Shown: one piece after another, positions 1-11,987 of the stretch
Numbering within the stretch: position 1 is the stretch's first letter
Layout of the letters: each line of letters opens with the position of its first letter
Source: Ganoderma boninense
Taxonomy: Eukaryota; Basidiomycota; Agaricomycetes; Polyporales; Polyporaceae
Reading direction: 5' to 3'
Assembly (NCBI GenBank): GCA_002900995.3
Contig: CM035313.1
Location: 2,604,001 to 2,668,000 of the forward strand
Length of the DNA stretch: 64,000 nucleotides
Position numbers and translations under genes: made by a program
The notes under the pieces: generated by a model
Told to the model about the DNA's origin: nothing
Seen by the model: the letters and a program-made list of their open reading frames with translations, nothing else
Databases searched by the model: none

Positions 1-200
1 CAATGTCAAACTAGGAACACCATGTCCGGCTTCGGTCAAGTTCGTCGCGTCGTGTATGTCAGGATTTGGGCGTCAGAGTTACCATTTAGGGTCAAACATG
101 TGTCTTCGGGCGCTAACCTTGCTTGTTCAGCCACGGCGACCTTGTCGAAGCAGTAGTTGCCCTCCTCGCTTCAGTCGTCCCCGTCCTTGTCGTTGCAAGA

Positions 201-1882
201 ATGCAGTCACCGGATGCGGAGCCCATTGTTCGTATACGGGATCTCAAGAAGAACTCTGTCAACTTCGTCCTGCAAAATGTCGACCTCTCGTTCGTATCCT
301 TCAGCCACCCGTCGCGACTTCCCGGACTCATGACCGTCCATTCCCAGATTCGCGAATTCGTTCCGGAGAGTCATGATGGCGGACATACCCACTGTCGGTG
401 AGTGCTCCTGTGTGTGCGGTAGAGCACGAGCTCAGAGTGTTCATTGGCGTACGCCGTTGTAGCTATCGACATGGTGGAAATCGAGACCAACACTTCCGTG
501 CTGCCGGACGAGTTCATTGCTCACAGACTCGGTATGATCCCCCTGGTCAGCACGTTGTGCGACGAGGCTATGCGGTATACACGAGTGCGTCCCTCTCCCT
601 TTCCCTTCCTCTTCTCGGTCCTGTGTCGTAATGCAACTGCCACCAGGATTGCACATGCGAAGTCCGGTGTCAGTTCTGCGCTATTGAGCTGCGTCTGGAC
701 GTCGCGTGCCACGAGGCAAACAAGACGATGTTCGTCACGAGCGACATGCTCGAGGTCGTCCCGACGACGAGGCCGGGGCCCTTCCTCTCCTTTGACCCAG
801 AAGAGACGGGCGAGGAGCTCACGAAGCGGGTCGAGAACTTCGGTCACCCGATTGGCAAAGGTACGTGTGTGCCACTCGCTGTCCCTGTCCCGTGCACCAA
901 TTCCTGCACCACCCAAGACGACCCGGACGTCCCGCCAATCCTCATCTGCAAAATCCGAATGGGCCAGGAGCTGAAGATTCGCTGTATAGCGAAGAAGGTG
1001 CGTCGTGTTGCGTCATACATGCCAGCGTGCCCCCCCCCCCCTGCCAACCTCTCCATCTCACATCTCAACGCCAACTTCTCTTGCGCCAGGGCATCGCAAA
1101 AGAGCACGCAAAGTGGTCACCATGCTCGGCCGTCGCGTTCGAGTACGACCCGTTCAACAAGCTGCGCCACACGTCGTACTGGTACGAGTACGACGCGCGG
1201 AACGAGTGGCCGCTCAGCGAGAACGCGAAGGAGGAGGACGCGCCGCGCGACGACGAGCAATTCGACTACAACGCGAAACCGACCAAGTTCTACCTGGAGG
1301 TCGAGACGGATGGCAGCCTCGGCGCGCAGGAGGTCGTGCAGAAGGTACGCGTTTCGTCCTCACGCCTTGGTAGTCTTTGTCCCCATATTCCTCATGTTCA
1401 GTCTTGGTTGCGGCGACCAACTGACATCGGATGATCTGCAGGGTCTGCAAGAGCTCCAAACAAAACTCGCGAACCTCATCCTCGGGCTCAAGCCCGAGCC
1501 GCCAGAGAACGACGCGTTCCAGAGCGGAGCCGGCGCGCTCACCGGCCAACCAAACGGCCACGAGCCGGCAGCCGCAGGCGGCGGCTGGGGCGTCCCGCCC
1601 GGTGGCGGCGGAACCTCGTCCTGGAGCCCCGGACGGGCTGGTGGGGGTGCCACAGGAACTTGGGGCGGTAGCCCGGCGCGAACAGCTGGAGGTGCGACTG
1701 GCGCGTGGGGAAGCAGTCCAGCGGCTGGAGGCGGTGGATGGGGCAGTCCGTCTACTGCTCCCTGGGGTGCCGCGCCTGCAGGTGGGGCTGGCGGATCAGG
1801 CGGCGCTGGTGGCTGGGGCAGTCCCTCTGCCCAGGGCTGGGGGTCGCCTTCGGCACAGGCCAACGGGTGGAACGTTGGCTAG
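201..1882 (+). CDS. RPB3: RNA polymerase II subunit RPB3
   Basis: Third-largest Pol II subunit, which pairs with RPB11 to nucleate assembly of the core enzyme in the nucleus. Seven exons can be joined in frame (201-289, 348-397, 463-584, 647-860, 918-997, 1090-1344, 1442-1882), giving about 416 residues. The N-terminus carries the alpha-like dimerisation motif around [14 protein letters not shown], followed by [11 protein letters not shown]. The zinc loop [10 protein letters not shown] has its four cysteines intact. The conserved segment [21 protein letters not shown] and the C-terminal dimerisation helix [15 protein letters not shown] are present. The odd part is the last ~105 residues, rich in Gly, Ala, Ser and Trp with repeated WG/GW dipeptides; yeast (318 aa) and human (275 aa) RPB3 have no such tail. 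The start is the ATG directly before MQSPDAEP. It converges on the gene at 2182-5495. Family assignment is certain; the tail's role is unknown. Confidence 0.96.
1030..1041. repeat. C12 homopolymer in RPB3 intron 5
   Basis: Twelve consecutive cytosines lie in the intron at 998-1089, about 50 nt before its acceptor. They form part of the pyrimidine-rich stretch and are prone to sequencing or replication slippage. Confidence 0.9.
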
Positions 1883-2181
1883 TGGATCGGACTTGTATTT
1901 CGTGTATATGCTTGGAATGTTCTTATGCTAACACAGTGTTGTTGTATCTTGTGGCGAGCGAGGGATCTGCGAACGAGAAAGCAGTCACATTTGGTAAGAT
2001 CGACAAGATAGAGAGGGTCGTGAGAGGGCGTGAGTATGATGGGTACCAATATGTATGCAGGGGTGCACGAGATGAGAACCAGTTGGTACGATAAGTCCAA
2101 AATGAGAAACCACAGGTGCGAAGCAGAGCAATAAAGATACGCTACAGATATCTAGCTATATACCACCAATCTACTACTAGA

Positions 2182-5100
2182 TCATTGGGCCGGAGGAGCC
2201 TCAGGCCGCGGAGTGAGCTCAATCTCCTCCATTTGTAGCCCTGAGGCAGACGGTGCCGGCATCGTCACGGCCGTGGGCATGGCAGGAAGAGGCGGCGGGC
2301 GTTGGATCAGACGAGGAGCCGGCGTCGCGCGCGGATTCGTCATGAATAGCTAAGAATATAACAAGTACGGTGAGCTATCTGCCGCCGTTCGCGCCCCCCG
2401 ACCGTGTCGCTCACCTGGTCCCGCTCTCCAAAGACGTCCTGTGAATCGTCGACGATGGCCGAGTTCTGGTCCGCAAACGTCCAGTCGGACTTGGGGATGT
2501 GGAGCTCCGACATCGAGCTCGAGTTGGACGGGTGCTGCGCGCGCTTCGCGGCCTCCTCTTGGCGCAGGACCTCCTCGTACGGCACCTGGGTGTACTTCGT
2601 CGGAGCGGGGTGGGCGCTCGGGTCGCCGTCGGGGCCGAAGATCTTGAGCTTCGCCATGGAGGTCTTGAGCGCGCAGATCCACTTGTTTCGACGCTGCGCC
2701 TTGAGGGTGCCCTGTTGCCAGTTGCTCTTGTACTTGATGTCCGCCTTGAGCGTGAGCTTCTCTTGGCCGGGCATGTCTGGCGGCGGAGGTCTGGTTCAGC
2801 ATTCACCCCCTTGCTCGTGCTAGAGAACATACCCATGACGTAGACATCGAAGACTGGCTGATAGTCTCGGCGCTCGACCTTGAGGAAGGAGAGCATGAGC
2901 TCACGCAGACGCTCGATCTGCTCGAACGACGTGGTGTAGGCCTAGTATCGTTGTGAGCATGTCGGCATATTGAGAGGAATATCCAATTGTACACACCACA
3001 TCAAACTCGAAAGACTCAGACATCTGAGGACTGCGCCGAATGTTGTTGATGAACTGTAGGATACACCGACTCAATGAGATGGCTCGACAGTCACGACAGA
3101 GGAGAACCCACCACTCCATTCAACACCGTGTTCGGAGCTTGCACCAGACAAGCATTGCTGTCCACGAAGATGGTACTTAGCAGGCGGATTTCCTTCACGG
3201 TGTACGTGCTCTTGTTCACAGTCACCCTATCGCCGACGTCGTACGGGTGCTTAACGAACAAGAATATGATGCTCGTGAGGACCTCTGCGAGGCTGCTGCC
3301 AATCAGCCAACTCAAACCTGGATATCGCTACATCAGCCGTAATATAGCTATCTATGCAACCAAGCAAGGACATACCGAGTACCAGTGTTCCAGCACTGGT
3401 GATCAGCGTGGCCACTTGCGCTTCCTAGAGAGACAGCTGTTCAGCCAATCAAGCTTGGAATGGCGCAAGCTACACTCACCAGAGCGACAGCGAAAATGAG
3501 AATGACGATGATGAAGTACAAACTCATCAAAATGTTATCCAGACGTCCGACAGCGCTGTCCAGATCACGCATGGAGTGCTCAATGGACAGTTGCTCGCGG
3601 TGGATCTCCCTATATGCGCAACCAATAAGCTCACGGCACGTCAACTGGTCCAGGAAAGGCGGACTCACATGCACGCCATCTCAATCTCATCCCTGCTCAC
3701 ATCCCCGTTCGAGTCCTTGTCGAAGATCGCGAACGCCGCATCCGCCTCGTCTGGGTTCGCGAAGAATCTTGCGATGTCTTGCACATGCAGGCGGTCAGAT
3801 CCAGGAGGTGTGAACGAGTAAAACAAGCGGCGGGCGAGGAGCCTCGACTTGTTTGCGGACTCGAGAGCGGTCTTGACCATCGCCTGTGGCGAGTTGGGCT
3901 GCAGCACAGACGTGCCTGCGATCTCGGACGCAACGTTACCCAGGACGGTTGTGGTTGTGGTTGCGGCGTGGCGCACGCCCTTGAGGGCCTTCTTGAAGAT
4001 CCTCTGCGGATTCATCATCGTCTTGCGCTTGGTGTCCGCCGGGTCGCGCAGGGTGTCGGAGCGGCCGGGAGTATCGGTCGAGTGCGAGTAGAGCGAGACC
4101 AACACCCTCACAGCGAATTTTTGCTCCGCAATGCGCTCTACATTCCACACAGGTCAACCGGCTTTGGGGCAAGATGAGTCAAAGCATGCCACGCACCTGC
4201 GTATGAGCGTTCGTGGAATTTGCCCGCTATCCACTGGATGGAGATTTTCTCGAAGAAGAGGAGAGCGGCAGACAACATAAGGCCGAATAGCAGCTTTCCA
4301 AGGGTATCAATGGTTTTCTGAGACGAGGTATTGTCCGTCTGCTGCCGCCCGTTGATGAGCGGGTTGTAGGAAATCCAGATGGTAAGCGACCAGCCGAAGA
4401 ACGCGGCATATCTGCAACTTGCTGAGCACATGCTTCACGCTGAGAGGGAGAAGGAACGCGGACCTATGCAAGACTTCTAGCCAATCTATGTACTTCCTGG
4501 TCCCAACTATGACAACACCAAATGTATTCCGCAGGAACTTTGGGAGGATCATCCTGTCCTGCACATCAGCGAAACGCCTCCGAGGGCATTCGGGAACCTA
4601 CATAGTCGCTAGCGCACCCCACCAGCCTATGAAGAACATCAGCGCCGATAAGCAGTCAAGGGGGTGGTGCGGGCGACGCGCTCACGTACCCGCCCAAATT
4701 ACTGTCAGCCATATGCTCCAGAAGAGTAGCTTGACGCCATAAATCTGAAGGAAGATTCGTCAAGCTATTCTCCAGCATAGTCTGAGGGGCAGGACTCACT
4801 CTAGCATCAGGAAACTTGGTCAGGCCGAGAATTCCAGGGATCCAGAGCAGTGCGAGGACGGGGATAATGAAGAGTATCCACCGCGTCACGATCGACACGT
4901 TCAGGAGATAGTTGTACAGTTTGGCAAGCTGCGGCGTCCGTAGTCAGCGTCCCGTTTCATTTTGCATATACATACTCGCTCCACAGACCCCTCAACCTCC
5001 CTTCTTTCCCTTCTTCCATCCATCGCGCTGGCATCCGCGAGACCGTACAACTGAAGCGCGACGTACCTTGTTCTTTGGAATATCCCCATCCGCAAACCTG

Positions 5101-5495
5101 AGGTGGGACTCGGACGCGTTCCTCGTGTCGAACTGCTCGTACCCCCTCTCGAACTTCTTCACGCCCGCGAACAGGTCCCAGCTTCCGTTCCTGCTCATCC
5201 TCTTCCCGAAATCAGCGCTATCTCCCGGCGTAGGCATGGACTTGCTCCTTCCAGCCGCACCCAGGGGATAAGCGTTTCCGCGCTCAGCGTCGTACTGGCG
5301 GTACGAGGTGTCCTGCATGTACGGGAGGCCCTCCTCAGCGGCAGCAGGGAGGTCGTTCGCGGACGCGCTGGGACGCCCCAAGAGAGGGCGCGTTTGCTGT
5401 GGGGGATAGAGGGGAGACGAGGCCTCGTGGTCGTTGAAGGGCGAGTTGGTTGAAAAGGACTCCTCACGGTCGTGGCGGCCCAGAGAAGCGGCCAT
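2182..5495 (-). CDS. MscS-family mechanosensitive ion channel with EF-hand
   Basis: Membrane channel of the fungal Msy1/Msy2 type, which in fission yeast acts in ER-membrane Ca2+ and hypo-osmotic responses. Reading on the minus strand, the disordered N-terminus (MAASLGRHDREESF...) is followed by several membrane segments, including VTRWILFIIPVLALLWIPG and LLFWSIWLTVIWAG. A canonical EF-hand loop follows (FDKDSNGDVSRDEIE, about 3670-3730). The MscS pore and beta-domain region comes next: helices around LYFIIVILIFAVAL, GLSWLIGSSLAEVLTSIIFLF, then VKHPYDVGDRVTV and TIFVDSNACLVQAPNTVL. The C-terminal tail is polar and ends MEEIELTPRPEAPPAQ. There are about ten short introns. The start is the ATG at 5495; the frame is open further upstream but holds only a TTG. 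The family is clear; which fungal paralogue it matches was not resolved. Confidence 0.9.
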
Positions 5496-6662
5496 GGCGC
5501 GGCAAGAGGTACTCGGTTTATAAGCTCTGCGAGCCGGTGATTCTAGTGTCGCGAGACCCAAGATGAATGCTAAGAGGTCAAATTGGGCAGAAGCGATGAG
5601 TCGCGATGTCCGGAGTCGACAGTGGACGGGGGTGGGACGCCGCGGAGGTAAGGTTCAGAGTTGCGGTGCCGTTGTGCAAGATGCTGTCGAGCGTCGGAGG
5701 ATCCTGCCACGAATCGAGTGTGCTGGACAAGAGAGGCTCGTGACCGTGACGTGCTGGGAGTCGTGAGAGGACGAGGACAGGCTGCTGGAAAGGGCAAGCA
5801 AGGGAATGTCTCGCAGTGCTTCGCGATACGAAACTGCCAGAGCCCGTGCCAAGCTTAGCCGTTACCATCCCGCACATAATAGGCAACTCACTTTCCCCAT
5901 TTGGCTCTCCGTTCTCCGCTTCATCAAAATCGCTGAGCCGCAGCGTCGCCCCCTTCCCGTGCACTGCTATTCCGTCGTTTGCTTCAAGCTGGCCGCCGGA
6001 GACGAACTCGTTTGAAGACTTCCAGCTAGGCCTTATATCCAAAGCTCAGGGATATCAAGATCTCTCCATGACTCCGAGTCCGTCTCCAGAAAAGACAAGT
6101 TCGAGTTTGCCCTCACGCACAACTTCATCCCATTAAAACCTGCTCCGCAAGGGGCCTCGCGCACATGCGCCCTGCACCAATTTTTTAACAGTTTGTCGTG
6201 CATCACACGCCCGCCGTCGAAAAGGATGCAACCATGAGCATTGCACCCCTTGAGGCCTAGAAATGTTTGTAGCCAGGCACAGGAGAAGTTTTTTTTAACT
6301 TCGACGAAGGCCGCGATGGGTCAAGCATTTAATAGCCAGGGGAAGGGGCCCTGTGTCGCCTGTGGGTCCAGCAACTCAAACCCCGTCCGCCTCAATGCGC
6401 TGCCAGCCGAACCAATGAAAACTCATCGTTGGTGTGACCATACACACCGCCTACATCGAATTCCTCGTTCTGGACGAGGCCCCTCCGCGGAAGTAGGAGA
6501 TCCGTGCATCGTTCCACCATCATCATTTGGAATTTGGAGGAAGTCGCAAAATAGGTGGGAATACTACATAGTGGATCTAGAATACGGTGGGGCTAAGTAT
6601 CGAAAAACCAATAAATCATATGATCCGTGCAGGTCACCAGTGCTGCCCAACAAAGTCCCGAA
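5496..6662. other. Gap between MscS 5' end and TLG2 3' end
   Basis: This holds the upstream region of the channel gene and the downstream region of TLG2. A 154-codon minus-strand ORF (5578-6042) has no recognisable motif and is probably chance. A T-rich stretch lies near 6180-6300. Nothing else was recognised. Confidence 0.5.
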
Positions 6663-9580
6663 TCACCTGTACACGCCCCTCCGAAACCGCAACAACCGCA
6701 TCGACGCGTGTGGACCCTCCACCACGCTCGACGACGGCACTCCGAGCGTTCCGGACGCCCTCAGCAGCGCGTCTACCATGGCCGTAGGACTTGCAGCGGA
6801 AGTCGGGGAAGGAGCCTGGGCAGGGGGTAGAACGGGTGGCGAGGAGTGCCGCCGAGGCTTGAAGATGAGGACGATGATGAGGCCGAAGATGATCAGGAGC
6901 AGGAGGAAGATGCACTGCCGGCGCCCTGTGTTCTTCTGGTACCTGCACGCCGACGGGGAGGCAACGTCAGCTCTCTGCTCGTCCATCGCAATTGGACAGT
7001 GGGGGGCCCCATAATCGTCGGAAAACTGCGCCGAAGGCGGGCACGGGCACGGGCACCGAAGAGAAGCTTCTCCAGAGCGACACGCTCTAACCTTCCGTGG
7101 AGATTTGCGCCCACCCGCCGACGAGCACACGGCCCACCACACCACCTGGGATCATACGATGGAAGCGGCGCTGCGCCACTCACCTCGTTGCAGTGTCCAG
7201 CTCCCGCACAGCGTCTTCCATTTGTACTGCGGTCTGCTCGATGTTGTACTCCACGCTATCCAGCAGCGTGCCCTGGTCGATGACCAGCGCCGACAAGTCC
7301 TTGAACAGCTCTGCCAGCTGCGCGATGGATTTCGCGATCTCCGTCAGTTCACGGTCGCGTGTCTGGAGACCGTCGTCCAGCGCCGCCAGACGCAGCACCG
7401 CGACTTCGTTCGACTGAATGCACCCGAACAAACGAAGGTGCACAAGAAAGGGTTAGTGAGTACGGAAGGTATCATGCCCTCCGACGAGCAGCCGGCAAGA
7501 GGGTAAGCGTGACGTACTTGCGCCGCTGCCTCCATGTCCTCGGCGAGCGCAGACATGCCTGCTGATCCCTTGAGCGACACCGCGCCCGCCGCCGCAAGCA
7601 AGTCCTGGTTCTTGATCGCGTGTCCCTGCAGTTCTGTGGGGTGAAAGGGGGTGGGTGTGCGTCAATACCGTTGTGCCGCCATTCAAACTTGGCACAATTG
7701 CCACACACGCGCGCACAGTAGCGACACGACGGCCCATCATGTGCCATCGATCGTCGAAACAGCTCGAACGGGAAGACGAGCACTCACTTTCCATATACAC
7801 TCTTTGCTTCTTGCGGAAGGTCGCGCTCAGTTCCTGGACTTTCGCAGCAAGACCGCGCTGCACATTCTTCGCTGCGAGCTCGTGATGGTGTGCTGACCCC
7901 CCGGCTTGGGAAGGAGGGAACGTGTGCGTTGGGACTGACCCTATCCGCTGTATCAGAGTGCTGCATTGTCGGAAGTCCTATCACCGATAGAGCCAAATGG
8001 CAATCACGAGTGGGTGAGCGGCAGTGTGAGGGTGAGAACGATAACCATCTATTACTTTAGTGATGTCCGTAGTGGACGCCTCGATCTCTCTCTCCTCTGC
8101 TGTCCGGTCCGAAAATCCCGGGAGGACATGCTTTGCATGTAGCTTGTCGAGGGCAGCGACTAAAGAGTATGACAGGGTTAGCTAAAGTAAAAAAAAATGA
8201 CGCCACCAATTGGACACCCAAGAAAACGAGGCAGATAAAACTCACTTTTAGTCTGTATGCCTGCTAGTATCTCCTTCACTTGATCAGCGATATCTACCCT
8301 GACGATCGGACGATAGATTAGCACATGACATTGCAAACACCGATGCATGTATGCGATAGGAGATGTGTACTGCGGCTATGTGCTGACATTCCACCGAACG
8401 AACACACGCTCACCACCAAAGCATCCGGGGAGAGCGGCAAGAACGAGGATCAACGACCTGTTCAGGTACTAGGTCGCTGTAGCATACTCGCCAAAGGCCG
8501 AAGACATTCAGATCCGAGACCGCATACAGTCCACCAGCCGAACCGGACACCTCGGGTGAAAGTACTGCGGCCGGGGGTGGAGAATGCATGAGGCACCCGT
8601 CCAATGTGTCCCGTGTGCCTCGTTCGGAGAGACATTTCCAAAGTGAAACAAAACGCAGTCTCACACCGAGGAAGCATTAGGCGCATGAGCGTCGATTTGA
8701 TCACAGAAGACGACGGCATGGGGCAAGACGAAAGAGTGGAAATGAAACCAAGCCCTTGAACACGCCTTCGTCTGCTGAGAAAATAGTCGCTCATGACTTC
8801 TCGAAGCCGCTGAATCGGCATACAAACACAGCAGCAGGTTCGACGAAGACGCTATTCGGAAAGCATACCAGATTGGTCACGATTGCTAGGGTGGCAGACA
8901 ATTCGATTGAAAGACGCGGCGTACTTGCAGTTCGTGAAACGCCTCGCAGACATCGACCATCCCCAATGATGAATGTATCGTCGAAGCAGAGCCATGCAAG
9001 GGCATGCCCTGCCCAGGTACATTAACCACATAGGCATGGGCAATGGACGGGTAAACAGCTCGGGACGGGGTCTTCCAATAGAAACGGCTTACTCGAGGAA
9101 CAATACGATGTCCACACAATCGCAGCCGTCCTCCATCCGTTTGTCGCAAGTTGCCCGCTATGCCGTCGAGCTCGGCAGAGGGTCGGCAAAGGTATTGTCT
9201 CTCAACCCCCCGCCCGAAATGAGTTACGAAGCCGAAGGGACGCCGGCAGTCCGACGAGTAGTGTGTGGTGCATTCGGGTGAGGTACACATGCCTTGATGT
9301 GCCGCAAGGTACACCGGAAGTGAAAAGACGGAGGCGGAGAAAGAAGACCGCGAAGTGACATTCACCATTTAGGCGGAAGCTCTGCATCTATTGAGGTGTG
9401 GCCGGACTCGGCGTTTATGAGGAATTCGTGCTCGTCGTCGTCGTTCTGGGCTTCATCGTAAGAGGTGACAATGCGTGAACGTCGTGACCGCGATGCGCCT
9501 GCGCGGGAATCCCTGTATGAGATGAAGAGGAGAGTGCGGGAGCGGGTGGTCGGGCTGAGGGAAGAGGACGAGGAGGACAT
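6663..9580 (-). CDS. TLG2: Qa-SNARE Tlg2 / syntaxin-16
   Basis: t-SNARE of the trans-Golgi network and endosomes, acting with Tlg1, Vti1 and Vps45 in endosome-to-Golgi fusion. The N-terminus has the Tlg2 signature SRTLLFISYRDSRA, then DAELPPKW. This continues after the first intron with VDIADQVKEILAGIQTK, KLHAKHVLPGFSD, DFRQCSTLIQRI and VQELSATFRKKQRVYMES, which form the Habc region. The SNARE helix follows (ELTEIAKSIAQLAELFKDLS, VIDQGTLLDSVEYNIEQ), with the zero-layer Gln in DQGT. The membrane anchor is RRQCIFLLLLIIFGLIIVLIF. A ~55-residue luminal tail rich in Pro, Ser and Ala ends at 6663. The start is the ATG at 9580; a GTG two codons earlier is not used. Intron 1 (8299-9365) is unusually long at 1,067 nt, yet W71 is split exactly across it. 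Identification is firm. Confidence 0.93.
8299..9365 (-). other. 1,067-nt first intron of TLG2
   Basis: The donor is GTGAAT and the acceptor is TCAG, with a good branch site GTGCTAAT about 22 nt upstream. Joining the flanks completes a Trp codon and gives the conserved Tlg2 sequence PPKWVDI. Other introns in this gene are short. No coding motif or terminal inverted repeat was recognised inside it. Confidence 0.7.
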
Positions 9581-10577
9581 TTGCACGGTGGCGGACGTCT
9601 CTGGCGGCGTGGCCGTTCTCGGTCGTCATGCCGGTGTTTGTTTGGTCCTTCCGGGCCGGCGGCCGTGGATGCTCGGGAATCGGTCGGTGGGCATACCGGT
9701 TCGGGTAACCACCACGTGGAGCGACTCCGCAACGGCGGCCGGGACGGAGATCCGGAATAGCGATGTGGATGGGCGTTCCGTCGGCGCAGTTGGTCAAGCG
9801 CTCAGCCCCGGAGCATGGTGGCCCTGAGTGGTTGTCCGAGGCCAGTGCTTCCCATGACCTGCTCTGGAGTGTTTCAAAGAGTGATGTTCGTCGCTCTTTA
9901 CGCGCACGGCATGCGGAGTTGGAGGGCTTTCTTTATTGTGGAAGCGCTTCCGTGCATTTATGCCGCTCGCGAGCAGGATGATCGACAGGTCGGAGTGGGG
10001 GGTCAGAGCCCCTGTGACTCTGTTTCTGCCCCCAAGGCGCGCCTGAGATTATTTGTTGGTCATCAGGCTCATGGCCCTCCGTGGTCTGCCGTGAGCTCGC
10101 CCTTGGTTATCACTTTCATCTCCACTTCGTTGCCAACCGCGCTTTAGTTTCAGCTTTACCCCGTCCTGCCGAATCTTATCGATCTCATTCCGGATCACCA
10201 GCACCCAACCTGTGACACTCCGACGCCTCTTGTCCTTCTTCAACGTGTTCCCCGTTGGAAACTGCTCCCTCTTTTGATGTGGCCACCCCGCTCCCTATAA
10301 AGCCCTACCCTCTTCCCCTCTCTCTACCCTACGCTCCCAGCGCCCCTGTATAATCTGCCCAGCCTCCTCCCCTCCTCTACTAATCCTCCGATTACCACCA
10401 AGCCTTGTAGTCCACCTCTACACCCCTTGCTCACTGCCCCCGGGTCCCAGCTCGCCGTTCTCTGCATTTGCCGCACTCGTTCCGCTCTCTCTCCGCAACC
10501 TTCCTCAGCGCTGCTTTGCGTGCTTCCCGCTCCCGTAAGCGCATCATTCCTCCGTGTCCCGCCTTCTCCGATCGCTT
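9581..10577. promoter_or_regulatory. Divergent promoter region, TLG2 and Cys-rich gene
   Basis: About 1 kb lies between two divergent starts. The right half has a TATAAAG box at 10296-10302, followed by roughly 250 nt of strongly CT-rich sequence leading to the ATG at 10578, a common layout in well-expressed basidiomycete promoters. ORFs here have no recognisable motif. Confidence 0.55.
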
Positions 10578-11114
10578 ATGAGCCCGTTAGGATTTAAGGT
10601 TCCATACTGCTGTGCTGCCCACATGTGCTGCCTCGAAACGTATGTTCGGCCCTCTCTCGGACGTGTCTAGCATCTGTTCAACGTTGCTCACCACCACCCT
10701 GATTTGCAGTGAAGGAACCAAGTACGGCTGCGGCGTGCGTACTCCGCATTTTTTGATGTGCCCGCGCTTCATGTTGACTGACGTCACTGCCACCTGCCAT
10801 ATATAGCACTACATCATCGTGAGTACGCGCGTGTTTAAGTTGGTTCTTGGCTCACGGCTGCTTCCTGTCCCAGACGAAGAAGCTGCGCAAGATTGACTGC
10901 GAGAACCCGTACTGCTACAATTCTCGTCGCCACCGCAACCCGTGTCCCAACTGCATGTGCGATCGCGTGCGTTCTGTCAAACACTTGCCCTGGTTTCCAC
11001 CCCATTGACATCCGTTGTCAGTACTTCGGTCCTGATGCCTCCGAAACCATTACAGCCGTTAGACCCGAATTTTGCCCCGAATGCTACCCTTACTATAGCC
11101 AGCGCCGGCGGTAG
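10578..11114 (+). CDS. Small Cys-rich protein, five exons
   Basis: Predicted protein of 94 residues from exons 10578-10639, 10710-10734, 10807-10818 (12 nt), 10874-10966 and 11022-11114. All junctions are GT..AG and keep frame. There are 12 cysteines: CC, CC, a GCGH motif, then DCENPYC, PCPNCMC and a final CPEC. The spacing resembles zinc-binding knuckles. The end is basic (SQRRR). No signal peptide or membrane segment is seen. It resembles a type of short Cys/His protein seen in agaricomycetes (GCGH...K-DC...CPNC...YGPD...), but I cannot name a family or function. The unspliced alternatives lose the paired-cysteine pattern or hit stops, which supports the spliced model. A TATA box and CT-rich leader lie upstream. 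Confidence 0.65.
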
Positions 11115-11987
11115 GTAGCACCCATCCTGGGTTGCTGCCCAAGTTTCGCTATTCTAATTTCGCCTATTTGCGCACTCGGTCGCAATCACTACCTACATAT
11201 TCAAGTCTCGCTCGCGTCCACACCATCCTGTCTACATGCTGTATCATTGCTGTCAGTTCCCCTTGCTGTTCCTGGCAACAGACCGAATATCTATCTACAC
11301 CCCCCACACGCACGTGTTGTATTCATATATTTTCCCTTTTCCCTTTGCACACGTCCGCTTCGATTGCCCATTGAGAATTTTAATTTGGTTTATAGGCCGA
11401 TCTACAATCCTGCAGTTGGCTGTCATTTCTCGTGATATGGGAGCCGCATGGAGCATTCGTCCTACTTTCTGCTTTGGTCGCCAGAAATCCGCGCACGAAC
11501 AGTAGCTGCATGTAATATTCACTGTGGATTCGATCGTGTACGTATTCGCAAGCCGAGGAACAAATAGCAGCACCCACGAGCGCTCCCTTCATAAAACAAT
11601 TGGATCTCAGCCAGCCATGCAGTTAGGTGCATGTCCTCGGCGGTGGGCAAAGACCTCTCCGCGGCCTTGGGGCCTTCGGCCACCTGAGTCCTCTGAGACG
11701 ATGCCGTACCACCTGGTACCACTGCGACGCCCAGGCTCGCTGCATCGCTGGTAAAAAGAAACTACCAAATATTCTCGCGTGATATCTTATCTCGTGTGTG
11801 GGGAGGTTGACCACTGGCAGCGCAACTCGGAGAGACGGGCAGAGTTCAAAGAGGAATTGCAAGATAGAAATGGGGTGGCTGTGCGCAATCGAGATCTTAG
11901 TCATCGGGAGGGAAACTGGAGCCTCAGGCGAGCGTCCGGCCTTCAGCTCCCTTCAAACCCTGATCATCCTCCTTCCACCCTTCCTGC
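11115..11987. other. Intergenic, Cys-rich gene to NAR1
   Basis: This is the 3' region of the Cys-rich gene and the NAR1 upstream region. Small ORFs on both strands lack recognisable motifs. A short palindrome (GTACCA-CC-TGGTAC) lies near 11705-11718. No RNA gene was seen. Confidence 0.5.

Noticed and set aside
5515..5525. TATAAAC on the minus strand near the MscS start
   Set aside because: Only about 20 nt from the ATG, too close to act as its TATA box.
5578..6042. 154-codon minus-strand ORF upstream of the MscS gene
   Set aside because: No domain, and it lies in the likely promoter/leader of the channel gene.
6241..7014. 257-codon plus-strand ORF opposite the TLG2 3' end
   Set aside because: Antisense shadow of the TLG2 C-terminal exon plus downstream sequence, with no family motif.
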